DNA from: Acidaminococcus intestini DSM 21505
GTDB taxonomy: Bacteria > Bacillota > Negativicutes > Acidaminococcales > Acidaminococcaceae
NCBI RefSeq assembly: GCF_000425045.1
Contig: NZ_AULA01000009.1
Span: 1-64,000 of the forward strand
Length of the DNA: 64,000 nucleotides
Direction of reading: 5' to 3'
Made by a program: the position numbers and the translations under genes. Positions 1 through 9,121 of the stretch are shown one piece after another (the first letter of the stretch is position 1; the number at the start of each line of letters is the position of its first letter). The notes beneath the pieces are model-generated. The model was not told where the DNA came from. It was given only the letters and a program-made list of their open reading frames with translations, and ran no database searches.

Positions 1-284
1 GGCAGTATCAGCATGAATATTACAGAAGTGAATTGAAAAAGCATGGAATTATACAGTCAATGTCGCGTAAGGGCAACTGCTATGACAACAGTATTATGGA
101 GACCTTTTTTGGTCGGATGAAAAATGAAATGTATTACGGAAGCGAAAAAGAATACACCTCGTTCAAGGTATTTGCTAAAGCAGTGAAAGAATACATTCAT
201 TATTTCAACAAGGAAAGGATTCAGAAAAAAACAAAATGGATGCCTCCCGAAATATATCGGGAAACATCCACTAATGCCATTTAA
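1..284 (+). CDS. IS3-family transposase, C-terminal fragment (cut by window edge)
   Basis: This is the end of the DDE integrase core of an IS3-family (IS150-like) OrfB transposase. The frame is open from the window edge, so the TTG at 33 is not the real start. Residues read H-G-I-I-Q-S-M-S-R-K-G-N-C-Y-D-N followed by METFFGRMKNEM, the usual block ending with the catalytic Glu, and then the C-terminal YIHYFNKERIQ segment. The stop is followed 10 bp later by the element's terminal inverted repeat. Only the last ~90 residues are visible, so whether the upstream part is intact cannot be judged. Confidence 0.9.
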   Translation, partial: QYQHEYYRSELKKHGIIQSMSRKGNCYDNSIMETFFGRMKNEMYYGSEKEYTSFKVFAKAVKEYIHYFNKERIQKKTKWMPPEIYRETSTNAI

Positions 285-294
285 CTAATTTATA

Positions 295-316
295 TGCGTC
301 CAGTTTTTGGGGTACA
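295..316. repeat. Right terminal inverted repeat of the IS3-family element
   Basis: Its complement reads TGTACCCCAAAAACTGGACG, matching the TGTACC-type ends of IS3-family elements. The partner repeat lies outside the window, so the target duplication cannot be checked. Confidence 0.7.
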
Positions 317-347
317 CATCAGATCGTTCTTCACATCTCTTTTTTTC

Positions 348-815
348 TTATTTTACAATGGAAAGTCCCGGCCCTTCAGGCGTTTTGATACCGGCTGCTT
401 TCCGGATGCCGTCCCCAACATGTTCCAAATGCTCCATCATCATAGTCAGCATGTTGTAGATCAGGGATCCCTCCATTTTTTCCGGCATGATGAGACAGGC
501 ATCCAGGACCATACTGCCCCCTTGGTCAACATAGTGTTTAAAAGATTTATACGTATGGTTGAGGCGATTCATTTCTTCCAAAACAGCTGCCCGCTTTTCT
601 CCTTTGACAACAGCCTGGTCAAGGAGGACTCGAAGCGTTACGAAAACGCTGTCATCCACGGTGACAATGAATGGATATTCCACGTTCCCTGCTTTGAGCC
701 GGGAATGGAAGAGAACCGTATGGAGCTCATCCTTGGGAATTTCTTCCACACCAAAAGCACCGCTGTCCTTACTTTCAATGAATTTTTTAAAAGCCTCTGC
801 TTTTGCATTTGCCAT
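348..815 (-). CDS. YbjN-domain protein (T3SS-chaperone-like fold)
   Basis: This 155-residue soluble protein has no signal peptide or membrane segment. The pattern EEIPKDELHTVLFHSRLKAG followed by VTVDDSVFVTLRVLL and later MNRLNHTYKSFKHYVDQGG and VLDACLIM matches YbjN-type proteins of Firmicutes (similarity recalled, not searched). The family resembles type III secretion chaperones in fold, and its function here is unknown. The start lies after a weak GAGGTCG-type ribosome site. It follows gyrA in the same direction but is separated from it by a box-rich 180 bp spacer, so it probably has its own promoter. The IS3 end lies just downstream. Confidence 0.6.
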   Translation of the reverse strand: MANAKAEAFKKFIESKDSGAFGVEEIPKDELHTVLFHSRLKAGNVEYPFIVTVDDSVFVTLRVLLDQAVVKGEKRAAVLEEMNRLNHTYKSFKHYVDQGGSMVLDACLIMPEKMEGSLIYNMLTMMMEHLEHVGDGIRKAAGIKTPEGPGLSIVK

Positions 816-835
816 TTTTCCACGACCTCGCTATG

Positions 836-998
836 TTATGCACAAAGATATACACAAGTTTTCCACAAAAATAGAAGACTTATCCACAAAATCTGTGGAT
901 AACCCTAGGGAGTCCCCCCTATATATAGGGGTAGGTATCTGTTCCTACCCCTACGATGAGGAACTTATCCACAATCCATCCACAGAAATTGTGGATTA
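836..998. promoter_or_regulatory. DnaA-box cluster downstream of gyrA
   Basis: Perfect 9-mer boxes TTATNCACA lie at 836-844 and 880-888 (+), 894-902 (complement TGTGGATAA) and 965-973 (+). One-mismatch boxes lie at 859-867 and 990-998, the last overlapping the gyrA stop. Two boxes face each other across 5 bp (880-902). The centre holds overlapping inverted repeats: CCCCTATATATAGGGG, and AGGGGTAGG/CCTACCCCT around an 8-nt loop (about 928-953). No U-run follows, so this is not an obvious terminator. It may bind DnaA as an accessory origin or titration site. Confidence 0.7.
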
Positions 999-3524
999 TT
1001 TTGCGTTCTCCGTTTCCTTTTCTTCATCGCTGACCGTATCCACAATGGCAAGGGCTGCGACCTTGTCTCCTTTTTCAAGATCCATCATCTTGACTCCTTG
1101 AGCATTGCGACTGTAGCTTGAAATGTCGGAGGCTTTCATGCGGATGATGATACCGGCTGCGGAAATGAGGAGAATATCGTGATGGTCGTTCACGAGTTTC
1201 GATCCGACGATGTCACCCGTCTTATTGGTCACCTTCAGGTTAATGATGCCCTTTCCGCCGCGTGTCTGAAGCCGGTACTCGGAAATATCGGTTCGCTTGC
1301 CCAGCCCCCCTTCCGTGACAGTCAGGACTTCTCCTGAATCACCTTCACAAGAATCCATGGAAACCAATACGTCGTGATGCCGCAAGGTGATGCCGCGGAC
1401 GCCATGGGCTGTGCGTCCCATAGGACGGACATCAGATTCGTTGAAGCGGATGGCATAGCCGTCGCGCGTAGCAAGCAGGATATCATGATGACCGCTTGTG
1501 AGCTTGACATCGATGAGGTCTTCATCATCATCCAGGTTAATGGCAATAAGGCCTGCCCGACGTGCCGTCTTGAATTCACTGACGCTTGTCTTCTTTATGA
1601 CACCCTTATTGGTTGCCATAAAGAGGAATTTGTTCTCATCTTCACTGATTCCCGTCTTAACGGCAATAATCGCGGTGATTTTCTCATTTTCCACAAGGGG
1701 CAGGAGGTTCCGGATAAAGGTGCCCTTGGCCTGACGGCCCGCTTCTGGAATTTCATAGCCTTTCTGACGATAGACACGTCCTTGGTTCGTAAAGAAGAGG
1801 ATGTTGTCATGGGTCGAGGCCAAGAGGAGATGTTCAGAAAAGTCGCCAGTTACTTTGTTGTCTTCTTTCACAATTTTTCCGCTGCCCGCCTTGACGCCTC
1901 GGCCGCCGCGGTTCTGATTGCGGAAATTCGTCAGAGCCTGACGCTTGATATAGCTCTGGTGGCTGATGGTGATGACAATATCTTCCTCGGCAATAAGATC
2001 TTCCGCATCAATTTCACCAGCATCGGGCACAATGGAGGTGCGGCGGGGATCACCGAAGCGTTTCTTCACATCAAGAAAATCATCCTTGGCAATCCCCATG
2101 ATCTTATGCTCATCGGCAAGGACACTTTCGAGATAGGCAATGGTCGCCATGACTTCCGTGTATTCATCTTCGATTTTCTTGCGTTCCAGACCTGTGAGGC
2201 GCTGGAGACGCATATCCAGGATAGCCTGGGCCTGTTTCTCGCTGAGGCCAAACTTTGAAATCAAGGAAGCCCGGGCAATCTCGGCCGTTGCACTGCTGCG
2301 GATGGTCGCAATAACCTCATCAAGATGATCGAGGGCAATCTTGAGTCCGGCCAGGATATGGGCCCTTTCCTTGGCTTTATTGAGTTCATACCGCGTCTTG
2401 CGGGTAATGACTTCTTTTTGGTGCTCCAAGTAGTAGACGAGGATTTCCTTGAGATTCAAGATCCGTGGATGACCTTTGACGAGTGCCAGCTGGATGATTC
2501 CGAAGGATTCCTGCATCTGCGTGTGCTTATAGAGCTTATTGAGCATGATTTCCGGAATGATGTCACTGCGCAGTTCAATCACGATACGCATACCCTTCCG
2601 GTCCGATTCATCGCGCAGGTCCGTAATGCCTTCCAAGGTCTTATCCTGCACCAAATGAGCAATACTCTCAATGAGGCGGGCTTTATTGACCTGATAAGGA
2701 ATCTCGGTCACGACGATACGGTTCTTGTTTTTGGGCATAGGCTCTACATGAGCCTTGGCACGGACCTTGACAACCCCGCGGCCCGTCGTATAGGCCTGAC
2801 GAATACCGCTGACACCAAGGATTTGGGCTCCTGTTGGAAAGTCCGGTCCCTTGATGGCGCCCATAAGATCTTCGATGGTTGCATCTGGATGATCGATAAG
2901 CATGACCAAGGCATCCACGACTTCCCCAAGGTTGTGGGGCGGAATGTTCGTTGCCATCCCAACGGCAATACCAGCAGAACCATTGATCAAAAGGGCTGGA
3001 ACCTTCGAAGGCAGGACTGTCGGCTCCTTCAAAGATTCATCATAGTTCGGGATGAAATCGACCGTATCCTTTTCAATGTCGCGAAGCATCTCCACGGCAA
3101 TCTTGCCCATACGGACTTCTGTATAACGCATAGCAGCCGGAGGATCCCCATCGATGGAACCAAAGTTCCCATGTCCATCCACCATGAGGTAGCGGGTCGA
3201 AAAATCCTGTGCAAGTCGCACGATGGCGTCATAAACAGAATAATCCCCATGGGGATGATACTTACCAAGGACGTCACCGACAATACGGGCCGATTTCTTG
3301 TAAGCCTTGTTGGGAAGCATGCCGGCTTCATTCATGGCATATAGGATCCGCCGATGTACCGGTTTCAGGCCGTCCCGCACATCGGGCAGGGCGCGCTGCA
3401 CAATGACACTCATGGCATAGTCGATATAGGATTTCTGCATTTCCTCTTCGACGTAGACCGGAATGACTTTGCCAGCTGTGATGGTTTGACCTTCATTTTG
3501 CTGATCGTCCACGTTGTCACGCAT
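996..3524 (-). CDS. gyrA: DNA gyrase subunit A
   Basis: This is the 842-residue breakage-reunion subunit of gyrase, which with GyrB introduces negative supercoils using ATP. The N-terminal region has [21 protein letters not shown], the catalytic tyrosine is Y134 in AAMRYTE, and the C-terminal pinwheel carries a GyrA box QNRGGRG at 537-543. The residue equivalent to E. coli Ser83 is Tyr95 ([10 protein letters not shown], codon TAT at 3240-3242). That position lies in the quinolone-resistance region and is usually Ser or Thr. The AGAAAGG ribosome site abuts the ATG, so GTG at codon 5 is a possible alternative start. Two inserted genes separate it from gyrB. Confidence 0.98.
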   Translation of the reverse strand: MRDNVDDQQNEGQTITAGKVIPVYVEEEMQKSYIDYAMSVIVQRALPDVRDGLKPVHRRILYAMNEAGMLPNKAYKKSARIVGDVLGKYHPHGDYSVYDAIVRLAQDFSTRYLMVDGHGNFGSIDGDPPAAMRYTEVRMGKIAVEMLRDIEKDTVDFIPNYDESLKEPTVLPSKVPALLINGSAGIAVGMATNIPPHNLGEVVDALVMLIDHPDATIEDLMGAIKGPDFPTGAQILGVSGIRQAYTTGRGVVKVRAKAHVEPMPKNKNRIVVTEIPYQVNKARLIESIAHLVQDKTLEGITDLRDESDRKGMRIVIELRSDIIPEIMLNKLYKHTQMQESFGIIQLALVKGHPRILNLKEILVYYLEHQKEVITRKTRYELNKAKERAHILAGLKIALDHLDEVIATIRSSATAEIARASLISKFGLSEKQAQAILDMRLQRLTGLERKKIEDEYTEVMATIAYLESVLADEHKIMGIAKDDFLDVKKRFGDPRRTSIVPDAGEIDAEDLIAEEDIVITISHQSYIKRQALTNFRNQNRGGRGVKAGSGKIVKEDNKVTGDFSEHLLLASTHDNILFFTNQGRVYRQKGYEIPEAGRQAKGTFIRNLLPLVENEKITAIIAVKTGISEDENKFLFMATNKGVIKKTSVSEFKTARRAGLIAINLDDDEDLIDVKLTSGHHDILLATRDGYAIRFNESDVRPMGRTAHGVRGITLRHHDVLVSMDSCEGDSGEVLTVTEGGLGKRTDISEYRLQTRGGKGIINLKVTNKTGDIVGSKLVNDHHDILLISAAGIIIRMKASDISSYSRNAQGVKMMDLEKGDKVAALAIVDTVSDEEKETENAK

Positions 3525-3533
3525 CCTTTCTTG

Positions 3534-3596
3534 CGGCCTTCCCCTTGGAAGGCCGTCCTTGCAATCTATCCATACCTGTCAGGACTGACTGACAGG
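3534..3596 (-). promoter_or_regulatory. Two hairpins between the TauE-like gene and gyrA
   Basis: A perfect 9-bp stem CGGCCTTCC/GGAAGGCCG (3534-3555, 4-nt loop) sits just before the gyrA ribosome site. An 8-bp stem CCTGTCAG/CTGACAGG (3575-3596) sits near the end of the upstream gene. Neither is followed by a U-run. They could pause transcription, process mRNA or control gyrA translation. Confidence 0.45.
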
Positions 3597-3601
3597 GCAT
3601 C

Positions 3602-4366
3602 TTATCTCAAAAATACCTCATAAACCTGTTTGCCAATGAGGAGGACCGTTACGATAAGGTAAAGGGTCCTGATAAAACCAACACCGCGGCTGATGGCAAT
3701 CTTTGCCCCCAGATGGGCACCAATGATCTCACAAAGGGCCATGGGAATGGCATAGATGAAATAGACCTTGCCTAGAAAGAGAAAAGCCGCAATCCCACCT
3801 AAATTGCTCGCAAGATTCATGGCCTTGGCGTTGCCGGCTGCTGTCACAAAATTGTAGCCGAAATAAAGAAAACCAAAAATCAGGAAGGTTCCTGTCCCCG
3901 GTCCAAAAAATCCATCATAGGCGCCCAAAAAGAGAATCATGAAAAGAATTCCCGCAAGGTCCTTCGTGGAGAAGGACGCTATCTGGTCAGCGCCACCCCA
4001 CTCCTTCTTGAAAAAGGTGTAGAGGGCTACAATGACGAGGGCAGCAATAACAATATAGCGCAGGAGCATTTCCGGAAGGGAGCTGGCAATCACAGCCCCA
4101 AGGACAGAACCAATGACGGAAAGAGGCATATAGCGCAGCATCCTGCGATCCACGCGTCCGCTTCGCATAAAAGTGGTGAAGCTCGTAATGGCCCCGACAA
4201 CGGAAGCCATTTTGTTGGAACCTAGGGCATACGCCATAGGAAGGCCAGTCGCCATCCAGGCCGGCAGAGTGATCAGTCCGCCGCCGCCTACAATGGCATC
4301 GATGAAGGAGCCGACAAAGCCGGCGAGCATGAGGAATCCTAAATGGACCCAAGAAAATTCAATCAT
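3602..4366 (-). CDS. TauE/SafE (TSUP) family membrane transporter
   Basis: This is a 254-residue integral membrane protein with about eight hydrophobic segments. The N-terminal signature GFVGSFIDAIVGGGGLITLPA and the second-half repeat FFGPGTGTFLIFGFLYFGYNFVTAAGNAKAMNLASN (short pieces near residues 130-170) are typical of TSUP permeases, which export sulfite or organosulfonates or move other small anions. The substrate cannot be told. It starts 5 bp after thiN, whose TAA stop is part of this gene's ribosome site (TAAGGAG), so the two are translated from one mRNA with gyrB. Such a gene between gyrB and gyrA is unusual. Confidence 0.88.
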   Translation of the reverse strand: MIEFSWVHLGFLMLAGFVGSFIDAIVGGGGLITLPAWMATGLPMAYALGSNKMASVVGAITSFTTFMRSGRVDRRMLRYMPLSVIGSVLGAVIASSLPEMLLRYIVIAALVIVALYTFFKKEWGGADQIASFSTKDLAGILFMILFLGAYDGFFGPGTGTFLIFGFLYFGYNFVTAAGNAKAMNLASNLGGIAAFLFLGKVYFIYAIPMALCEIIGAHLGAKIAISRGVGFIRTLYLIVTVLLIGKQVYEVFLR

Positions 4367-4371
4367 GGTTC

Positions 4372-5061
4372 CTACTCCTTATACGTCAGATAAAAACCTG
4401 CAATGCCAGCATGACACGAAGCTTGTGTTTTCCTGCCAGCCATCTTGTTGCTCACGGCATAAGGATTTTCGCTGGAGATCACGTCATGTTCAAGGGGCCA
4501 GCGAACACCGTCAATAGAAACCTCACAGACGGGGCTGAAAGGCAGCAAACTAAGTGCCTTAGGGAGCTTTTGGGCCTCAAAACTCAAACGATCGCCCTTT
4601 TCCAAAAAAACAAGCATCTCCCATTCATCAAGGAGTACGACGGGGGTCTTTGTCCTTTTCTGATACTGGAGAAGGGTCAGGAAATTCGCATAAAGGTGAT
4701 CGGCCCGTCCCCCCCAGACGCCGCTTGCCAGCAGCGTCCCTACAGGGGGCATTTCCTTTAGGAGTAGGGAAAGATCCGTCGCATCCTTATTCACCAAATA
4801 AGTCATTACCTTGGTCCCATGCGCCTTGATTTTTTCCCAGCTTCCAGCGTGACCGCTGTCCCTGTCCCCACAGGCAAGGACGGGATAGAGCCCAGCCCGA
4901 ACACAATACTCGACGCCTTTATCAGCTCCATAAAGGGGCAGGTCTCTCATAGCAGCAAGAAGCCAATTGGGATCAGGACCCCGACCGCCTGCAACAAGGC
5001 CGGCAAGGGGCAATTTTCCCCGCGAAAGGATCAGCTTTCCCTGCGGCAGCAGCAGCTCCAT
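4372..5061 (-). CDS. thiN: Thiamine diphosphokinase
   Basis: This 229-residue cytosolic enzyme transfers pyrophosphate from ATP to thiamine to give thiamine diphosphate. Motifs match the family: GADKGVEYCVRAG (usually ADGGAN...), CGDRDSG (usual GDFDS), NKDATDLSLLL (usual KDxTDxxLAL) and GVWGGRADHLYANF (usual GATGGRxDHxxAN). The aspartates of the GDxDS and KDxTD motifs are present. The start follows AGGAGG after 6 bp, and the gyrB TAA stop overlaps that ribosome site. In many Firmicutes thiN is next to rpe and rsgA, so its place between the gyrase genes is atypical. No TPP riboswitch is visible. Confidence 0.85.
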   Translation of the reverse strand: MELLLPQGKLILSRGKLPLAGLVAGGRGPDPNWLLAAMRDLPLYGADKGVEYCVRAGLYPVLACGDRDSGHAGSWEKIKAHGTKVMTYLVNKDATDLSLLLKEMPPVGTLLASGVWGGRADHLYANFLTLLQYQKRTKTPVVLLDEWEMLVFLEKGDRLSFEAQKLPKALSLLPFSPVCEVSIDGVRWPLEHDVISSENPYAVSNKMAGRKTQASCHAGIAGFYLTYKE

Positions 5062-5072
5062 GGAAATCCTCC

Positions 5073-7019
5073 TTAGAAGTCCAGATTCGTTACTTTACCA
5101 GCATTTTCCTCAATGAACTGGCGGCGCGGTTCTACTTTATCGCCCATCAAGACGGAAAAGACAGAATCCGCTGAAGCGGCATCCTCCAGATGGACCTGCA
5201 GTACCGTCCGCTTGGAAGGATCCATGGTCGTTTCCCAGAGCTGTTCCGGGTTCATTTCGCCAAGCCCTTTGTAACGCTGGACATAAGGATTGTTCTGACG
5301 GCCCACCTCGTCAAGTTTCTTTTGCAGTTCATCGTCACTGTAAGCATACGTGTGGTTCTTGCCCGTACGAATGAGATAAAGGGGCGGCTGGGCAATAAAA
5401 ACATTGCCATTTCGGATGAGGGGCTGCATGTATCGGTAGAAGAACGTCAAGAGCAGCGTCCTGATGTGGGCCCCATCGACATCAGCATCGGTCATGATGA
5501 TGATCTTGCCGTAACGGATTTTACTGAGATCGAATTCATCGCCAATCCCGCAGCCAAAGGCCGTGATCATGGAGCGGATTTCATTGTTGTTCAGCATCTT
5601 GTCCAGGCGGGCCTTCTCCACGTTGAGGATTTTGCCGCGCAGGGGCAGGATGGCCTGGAAGGCACGGTCACGGCCCTGTTTGGCGCTGCCGCCAGCGGAG
5701 TCCCCTTCGACGATGTAGATTTCCGTTTCTTCCGCATTCTTACTGGAACAGTCCGCCAGTTTCCCCGGCAGGGAGCTTACTTCCAGCGCGCTCTTGCGCC
5801 GTGTCAGATCACGGGCCTTGCGGGCAGCCGCTCGGGCACGGCTTGAGAGAATGGCCTTTTCTACAATTTTCTTCGCCGTCGGTGCATTTTCCTCAAAGTA
5901 CTCATTGAGGGCATCGCTCACCATATTGTCAACGATTCCGCGGACTTCGCTGTTGCCAAGCTTGGTCTTTGTCTGCCCTTCAAACTGCGGTTCCCGGACT
6001 TTCAAGCTGAGGACACAGGTCAGGCCTTCGCGGACGTCATCACCGGAAAGGTTTTCCTCGCTGTCCTTTAAGAGACCGTTCTTGCGGGCATAATCGTTGA
6101 TGCTTCTCGTCAAGGCCTGTTTCAGACCGGCCAGATGAGTCCCACCTTCTTCTGTATTGATATTATTGACGAAGGTATAGATATTTTCTGTGTAGGCATC
6201 CGTATACTGCATGGCCACTTCCACGATGGTGTCCTGCCGTTCCCCTTCTACATAGATCGGCGTATTGAAGATGGCTTCCTTGCCCTTGTTGATATATTCA
6301 ACAAAAGAAATGATTCCGCCTTCGTAGTGGAAGATTTCATCGGCACCGGAACGATCATCCTTCAGTTCAATCTTGACGCCCTTATTGAGAAAGGCCAGCT
6401 CCCGGATACGATGCTTCAGCGTTTCATAGCTGTAGACCGTTTCCGTAAAGATCGTGTCATCAGGCCAGAAATGGACGCTTGTTCCCGTATCCTTGGCATC
6501 ACATTCCCCTTTTACATAAAGAGGACGAACGGTCTTACCCTTACTGAACTCAATGCCATAAATCTTGCCGTCTTTTTTGACCTCGACTTCCATGCGTCGG
6601 CTCAAAGCGTTGACACAGGAAACACCAACTCCATGAAGACCGCCGGAGACCTTATAACCGCCATCGCCAAATTTACCGCCAGCGTGCAGGATGGTCATAA
6701 CAACTTCAATGGCCGGTTTGCCGATCTTATGCATTTCAACAGGAATCCCGCGCCCATTATCGACAACGGTGATGCTGTTATCTTCTCCGATTTCAACAAG
6801 GATATGGTCACAGTAACCGGCCAGGGCCTCATCGATAGAGTTATCGATGACTTCATAAACCAAATGATGGAGCCCACGGGCACTGATACTGCCGATATAC
6901 ATGCTTGGCCGTTTGCGAACGGCTTCGAGGCCCTCCAGGACTTGGATCTGCTCTGCCCCATATTCACCGTGGACGGCGATTTCCTCTTCTATCGTTTTCT
7001 CATTGTCTTTTTCAGTCAT
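5073..7019 (-). CDS. gyrB: DNA gyrase subunit B
   Basis: This is the 648-residue ATPase subunit of gyrase and has normal length. The GHKL ATPase has [28 protein letters not shown] and [15 protein letters not shown]. The Toprim domain has [28 protein letters not shown] and [17 protein letters not shown], and the tail has [26 protein letters not shown] ribosome site precedes the ATG. It lies downstream of remB and shares a transcript with thiN and the TauE-like gene. Confidence 0.98.
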   Translation of the reverse strand: MTEKDNEKTIEEEIAVHGEYGAEQIQVLEGLEAVRKRPSMYIGSISARGLHHLVYEVIDNSIDEALAGYCDHILVEIGEDNSITVVDNGRGIPVEMHKIGKPAIEVVMTILHAGGKFGDGGYKVSGGLHGVGVSCVNALSRRMEVEVKKDGKIYGIEFSKGKTVRPLYVKGECDAKDTGTSVHFWPDDTIFTETVYSYETLKHRIRELAFLNKGVKIELKDDRSGADEIFHYEGGIISFVEYINKGKEAIFNTPIYVEGERQDTIVEVAMQYTDAYTENIYTFVNNINTEEGGTHLAGLKQALTRSINDYARKNGLLKDSEENLSGDDVREGLTCVLSLKVREPQFEGQTKTKLGNSEVRGIVDNMVSDALNEYFEENAPTAKKIVEKAILSSRARAAARKARDLTRRKSALEVSSLPGKLADCSSKNAEETEIYIVEGDSAGGSAKQGRDRAFQAILPLRGKILNVEKARLDKMLNNNEIRSMITAFGCGIGDEFDLSKIRYGKIIIMTDADVDGAHIRTLLLTFFYRYMQPLIRNGNVFIAQPPLYLIRTGKNHTYAYSDDELQKKLDEVGRQNNPYVQRYKGLGEMNPEQLWETTMDPSKRTVLQVHLEDAASADSVFSVLMGDKVEPRRQFIEENAGKVTNLDF

Positions 7020-7044
7020 GGAAACCTCCCAAATTGTGTTTCTG

Positions 7045-7272
7045 TTAACGATTCATGAGCGTCTTGCTCGAAATACCGGAAAGGATGATCTTATCGCTCG
7101 TAACAATGCAGCTCGCCGGCGGATAGGCATCGGTCAGATCAAGGACCTTGGACGTACCCAGCTGCGGTTTCAAAAACAGCCGATAAAGATTCGTCCGCTT
7201 GTTGCGAATATCAAAGATGCCGATGATTTCGCTATTTTTTATAACGTAGTTGTTTCCCAGATGCAGGTACAT
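7045..7272 (-). CDS. remB: RemB/YaaB-like DUF370 protein
   Basis: This 75-residue protein begins [23 protein letters not shown], the usual opening of DUF370 proteins found between recF and gyrB (B. subtilis YaaB, now RemB). It ends with [17 protein letters not shown], also typical. Relatives are small DNA-binding regulators of matrix and other genes. I chose the ATG at 7270-7272 because AAAGGAG lies 11 bp upstream and the family starts there. An upstream in-frame extension to 7320 is not supported. It overlaps the end of dciA by about 40 bp. Confidence 0.88.
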   Translation of the reverse strand: MYLHLGNNYVIKNSEIIGIFDIRNKRTNLYRLFLKPQLGTSKVLDLTDAYPPASCIVTSDKIILSGISSKTLMNR

Positions 7273-7981
7273 AGGTCCGACGGCTCCTTTCTTTTTCGAT
7301 GATGGCGTCGATTCGTTCATCTGACAGCTGTTCCGGAGAAAGGGAGCGGGTCAGCATGACGGCAAAAGCCTTATCAACGGACTTGGCCTGGGGATCCAGG
7401 GCCTTTCCCATGGCCCATTCCCCCAAAAGGGATTTGACGTCAGTAAATGTCATTTTATCACACTCAACAGCATGGCGACAATCTTCGTAGGAAATCCAAG
7501 GCGTTTTTTTTAGAACCTGATGGATCTTTTGACGGGTCGCTTCGGCTCTTTTGCGCCGACAGGCGCTGCAGATGGTTTCGCCTTCGATCAAAGGTACGCC
7601 GCAGCAGGGACAGCGCCGCGCCGCGTCAAGGTGAGGCATGAAAGGCCGCTCATTTTCCTTTGCTTCTGGAGCTTCTTCCAACACTCCATGGAACATCTTC
7701 AGGACCTTCACAGAAACAAGACGGCGTCCATTTTTTCGTGGCAGGGCCTTACCAATCGCAGCAAGCAGCTTGCCCTGCATGGTCAGGAAATTATGGGACC
7801 AACTAGGGTTATCCGTATGAATAAACAGGGTTGCGTGCTGAAGGCGGTAAGGCTGGGAATGACGGGCTGCCGCCTCCCCAACGATCAACGCCCAGTCTTT
7901 TCGAAGCCGGTAAAGAACATATTTTTCCTTGGCAAGATCCGTCTTGAGCGCTGCCATAATCAAACAATCAATGTCCTTCAT
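7232..7981 (-). CDS. dciA: DciA-like (DUF721) replicative helicase loader with zinc ribbon
   Basis: This 249-residue protein has a DUF721/DciA domain at about residues 15-100 (LYRLRKDWALIVGEAAARHS, LFIHTDNPSWSHNFLTMQGKLL). DciA proteins help load the DnaB helicase in bacteria lacking DnaC or DnaI. A four-cysteine zinc ribbon follows (C124-x2-C127, C138-x2-C141) and then a basic C-terminal part of about 100 residues. Two ATGs compete, at 7985-7987 and 7979-7981. GGAGG is 3 bp from the first and 9 bp from the second, so the second is preferred. It overlaps the end of recF by 14 bp, so translation is coupled. Confidence 0.82.
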   Translation of the reverse strand: MKDIDCLIMAALKTDLAKEKYVLYRLRKDWALIVGEAAARHSQPYRLQHATLFIHTDNPSWSHNFLTMQGKLLAAIGKALPRKNGRRLVSVKVLKMFHGVLEEAPEAKENERPFMPHLDAARRCPCCGVPLIEGETICSACRRKRAEATRQKIHQVLKKTPWISYEDCRHAVECDKMTFTDVKSLLGEWAMGKALDPQAKSVDKAFAVMLTRSLSPEQLSDERIDAIIEKERSRRTYVPASGKQLRYKK

Positions 7982-9116
7982 GAGCATCTTCCTCCACCCA
8001 GCCGGAACGAACTTCGTAAAAGACCACATCACCACTGGAACGGGCCAAGGCGCGGTCATTGACCGTGAGAAGGGTCTGAACCTTACCGCCCATGCCATCA
8101 AGGAGCATGCGACGGCGCCCTTCGTCAAGCTCACTGAGCACATCGTCAAGAAGCAGGATAGGATACTCTTCCTTGCTGTGAAAAATGAATTCCAGTTCCG
8201 AAAGTTTAAGTGCCAGGGCCGCTGTCCGCTGCTGACCTTGGGACCCAAAGGAACGCAGGGGCCGGCCCTCCTGCAGGATTTCGAGATCATCCCGATGCGG
8301 TCCCATACTGGTATATCCCCTCACGTAATCAAGACGATGCCGCTTTTTCAGTTCTTCTTGGTAAAATGCCTGCCACTCAGAAAGAGAAAGCCCCTTGGGA
8401 GGAACCCCCTCCCCATCCGACCGTTTCTGCAGATAGGATAGGGTCATCTTCTCACGGTCCTGAGTAATGGTTCCATAGACAAGCCCTGCAGCCCGTTCAA
8501 TTTCTTCCATGGCTTTCAGCCGTTCGAATACGATGACCGCGGCACTTCGAGAGAGCGCTTCATCCCATACAAAAAGCTGACCTTCATCCAATTTTTCCTG
8601 GTCGCGGCAATGGCGCAGGAAACGATTTCGCTGCTGCAGGACTCGATTGTAATTTTGCAGGGCTTCATAGTAAAACCGGCTTGTCTGGGCAATTTCCATA
8701 TCGAGGAAACGTCGCCGCAGGGAAGGGTCCCCCTTGACAAGCTGCAGATCATCCGGCGTGAAAAGAACCAGATTCAAAGAACCATAGTGCTCCTTTGGAG
8801 AAATGGGAGTACCATTTCGTTGGGCCTGTTTGCGGGTCCTTTTCCCTTCCTGGATCCGTTTGACAAGGAGCCGATTTTCCCCATAGCGGTCACAGTAAGT
8901 CACTTCTGCCGCACAATCAGTCTCACCAAATTTCACCAATTCCTCATCATGACGGCTGCGAAACGAAAACCCCATCGCCGCATAATAGAGCCCCTCCAAA
9001 AGATTGGTCTTGCCTTGGGCATTGCGGCCATAGATGACCGTCAAGTCATGGGATAGGTTCATCGTAAGGTCCCCATAATTGCGAAAATGATGGAGACGCA
9101 GTGACGAAAGTCTCAT
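7968..9116 (-). CDS. recF: DNA replication and repair protein RecF
   Basis: This 382-residue SMC-like ATPase loads RecA at single-strand gaps. Walker A is YGRNAQGKTNLLEG (about residues 29-42), the ABC-type signature is RSFGSQGQQRTAALALKLSE and Walker B is YPILLLDDVLSELDE. The start MRLSSLRLHHFRNYG fits the family. No good ribosome site is visible, and the ATG lies 5 bp after the dnaN stop, suggesting translational coupling. The small S4-domain gene (yaaA) often found between dnaN and recF is absent. Confidence 0.97.
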   Translation of the reverse strand: MRLSSLRLHHFRNYGDLTMNLSHDLTVIYGRNAQGKTNLLEGLYYAAMGFSFRSRHDEELVKFGETDCAAEVTYCDRYGENRLLVKRIQEGKRTRKQAQRNGTPISPKEHYGSLNLVLFTPDDLQLVKGDPSLRRRFLDMEIAQTSRFYYEALQNYNRVLQQRNRFLRHCRDQEKLDEGQLFVWDEALSRSAAVIVFERLKAMEEIERAAGLVYGTITQDREKMTLSYLQKRSDGEGVPPKGLSLSEWQAFYQEELKKRHRLDYVRGYTSMGPHRDDLEILQEGRPLRSFGSQGQQRTAALALKLSELEFIFHSKEEYPILLLDDVLSELDEGRRRMLLDGMGGKVQTLLTVNDRALARSSGDVVFYEVRSGWVEEDAHEGH

Positions 9117-9121
9117 GCTGC

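Larger units (their letters stand above)
1..316 (+). mobile_element. IS3-family insertion sequence, 3' part
   Basis: This is the right part of an IS3-group element whose left part lies outside the window. The right terminus is the inverted repeat ending ...GGGGTACA near 316, which in reverse reads TGTACCCCAAAAACTGG, a typical IS3/IS150 end. It lies only about 30 bp from the end of the YbjN-like gene. Confidence 0.8.

Noticed and set aside
928-953. gyrA terminator
   Set aside because: The AGGGGTAGG/CCTACCCCT hairpin has no T-run on the minus strand. It is better described as part of the DnaA-box cluster.
1374-3344. Plus-strand ORFs of 294 and 339 codons across gyrA
   Set aside because: They are antisense shadows of a fully conserved gyrA frame and have no family features.
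7982-8290. Long N-terminal extension of the DciA-like protein
   Set aside because: It lies antisense-free but out of frame inside recF and has no DUF721 features. GGAGG just before 7987/7981 marks the real start.
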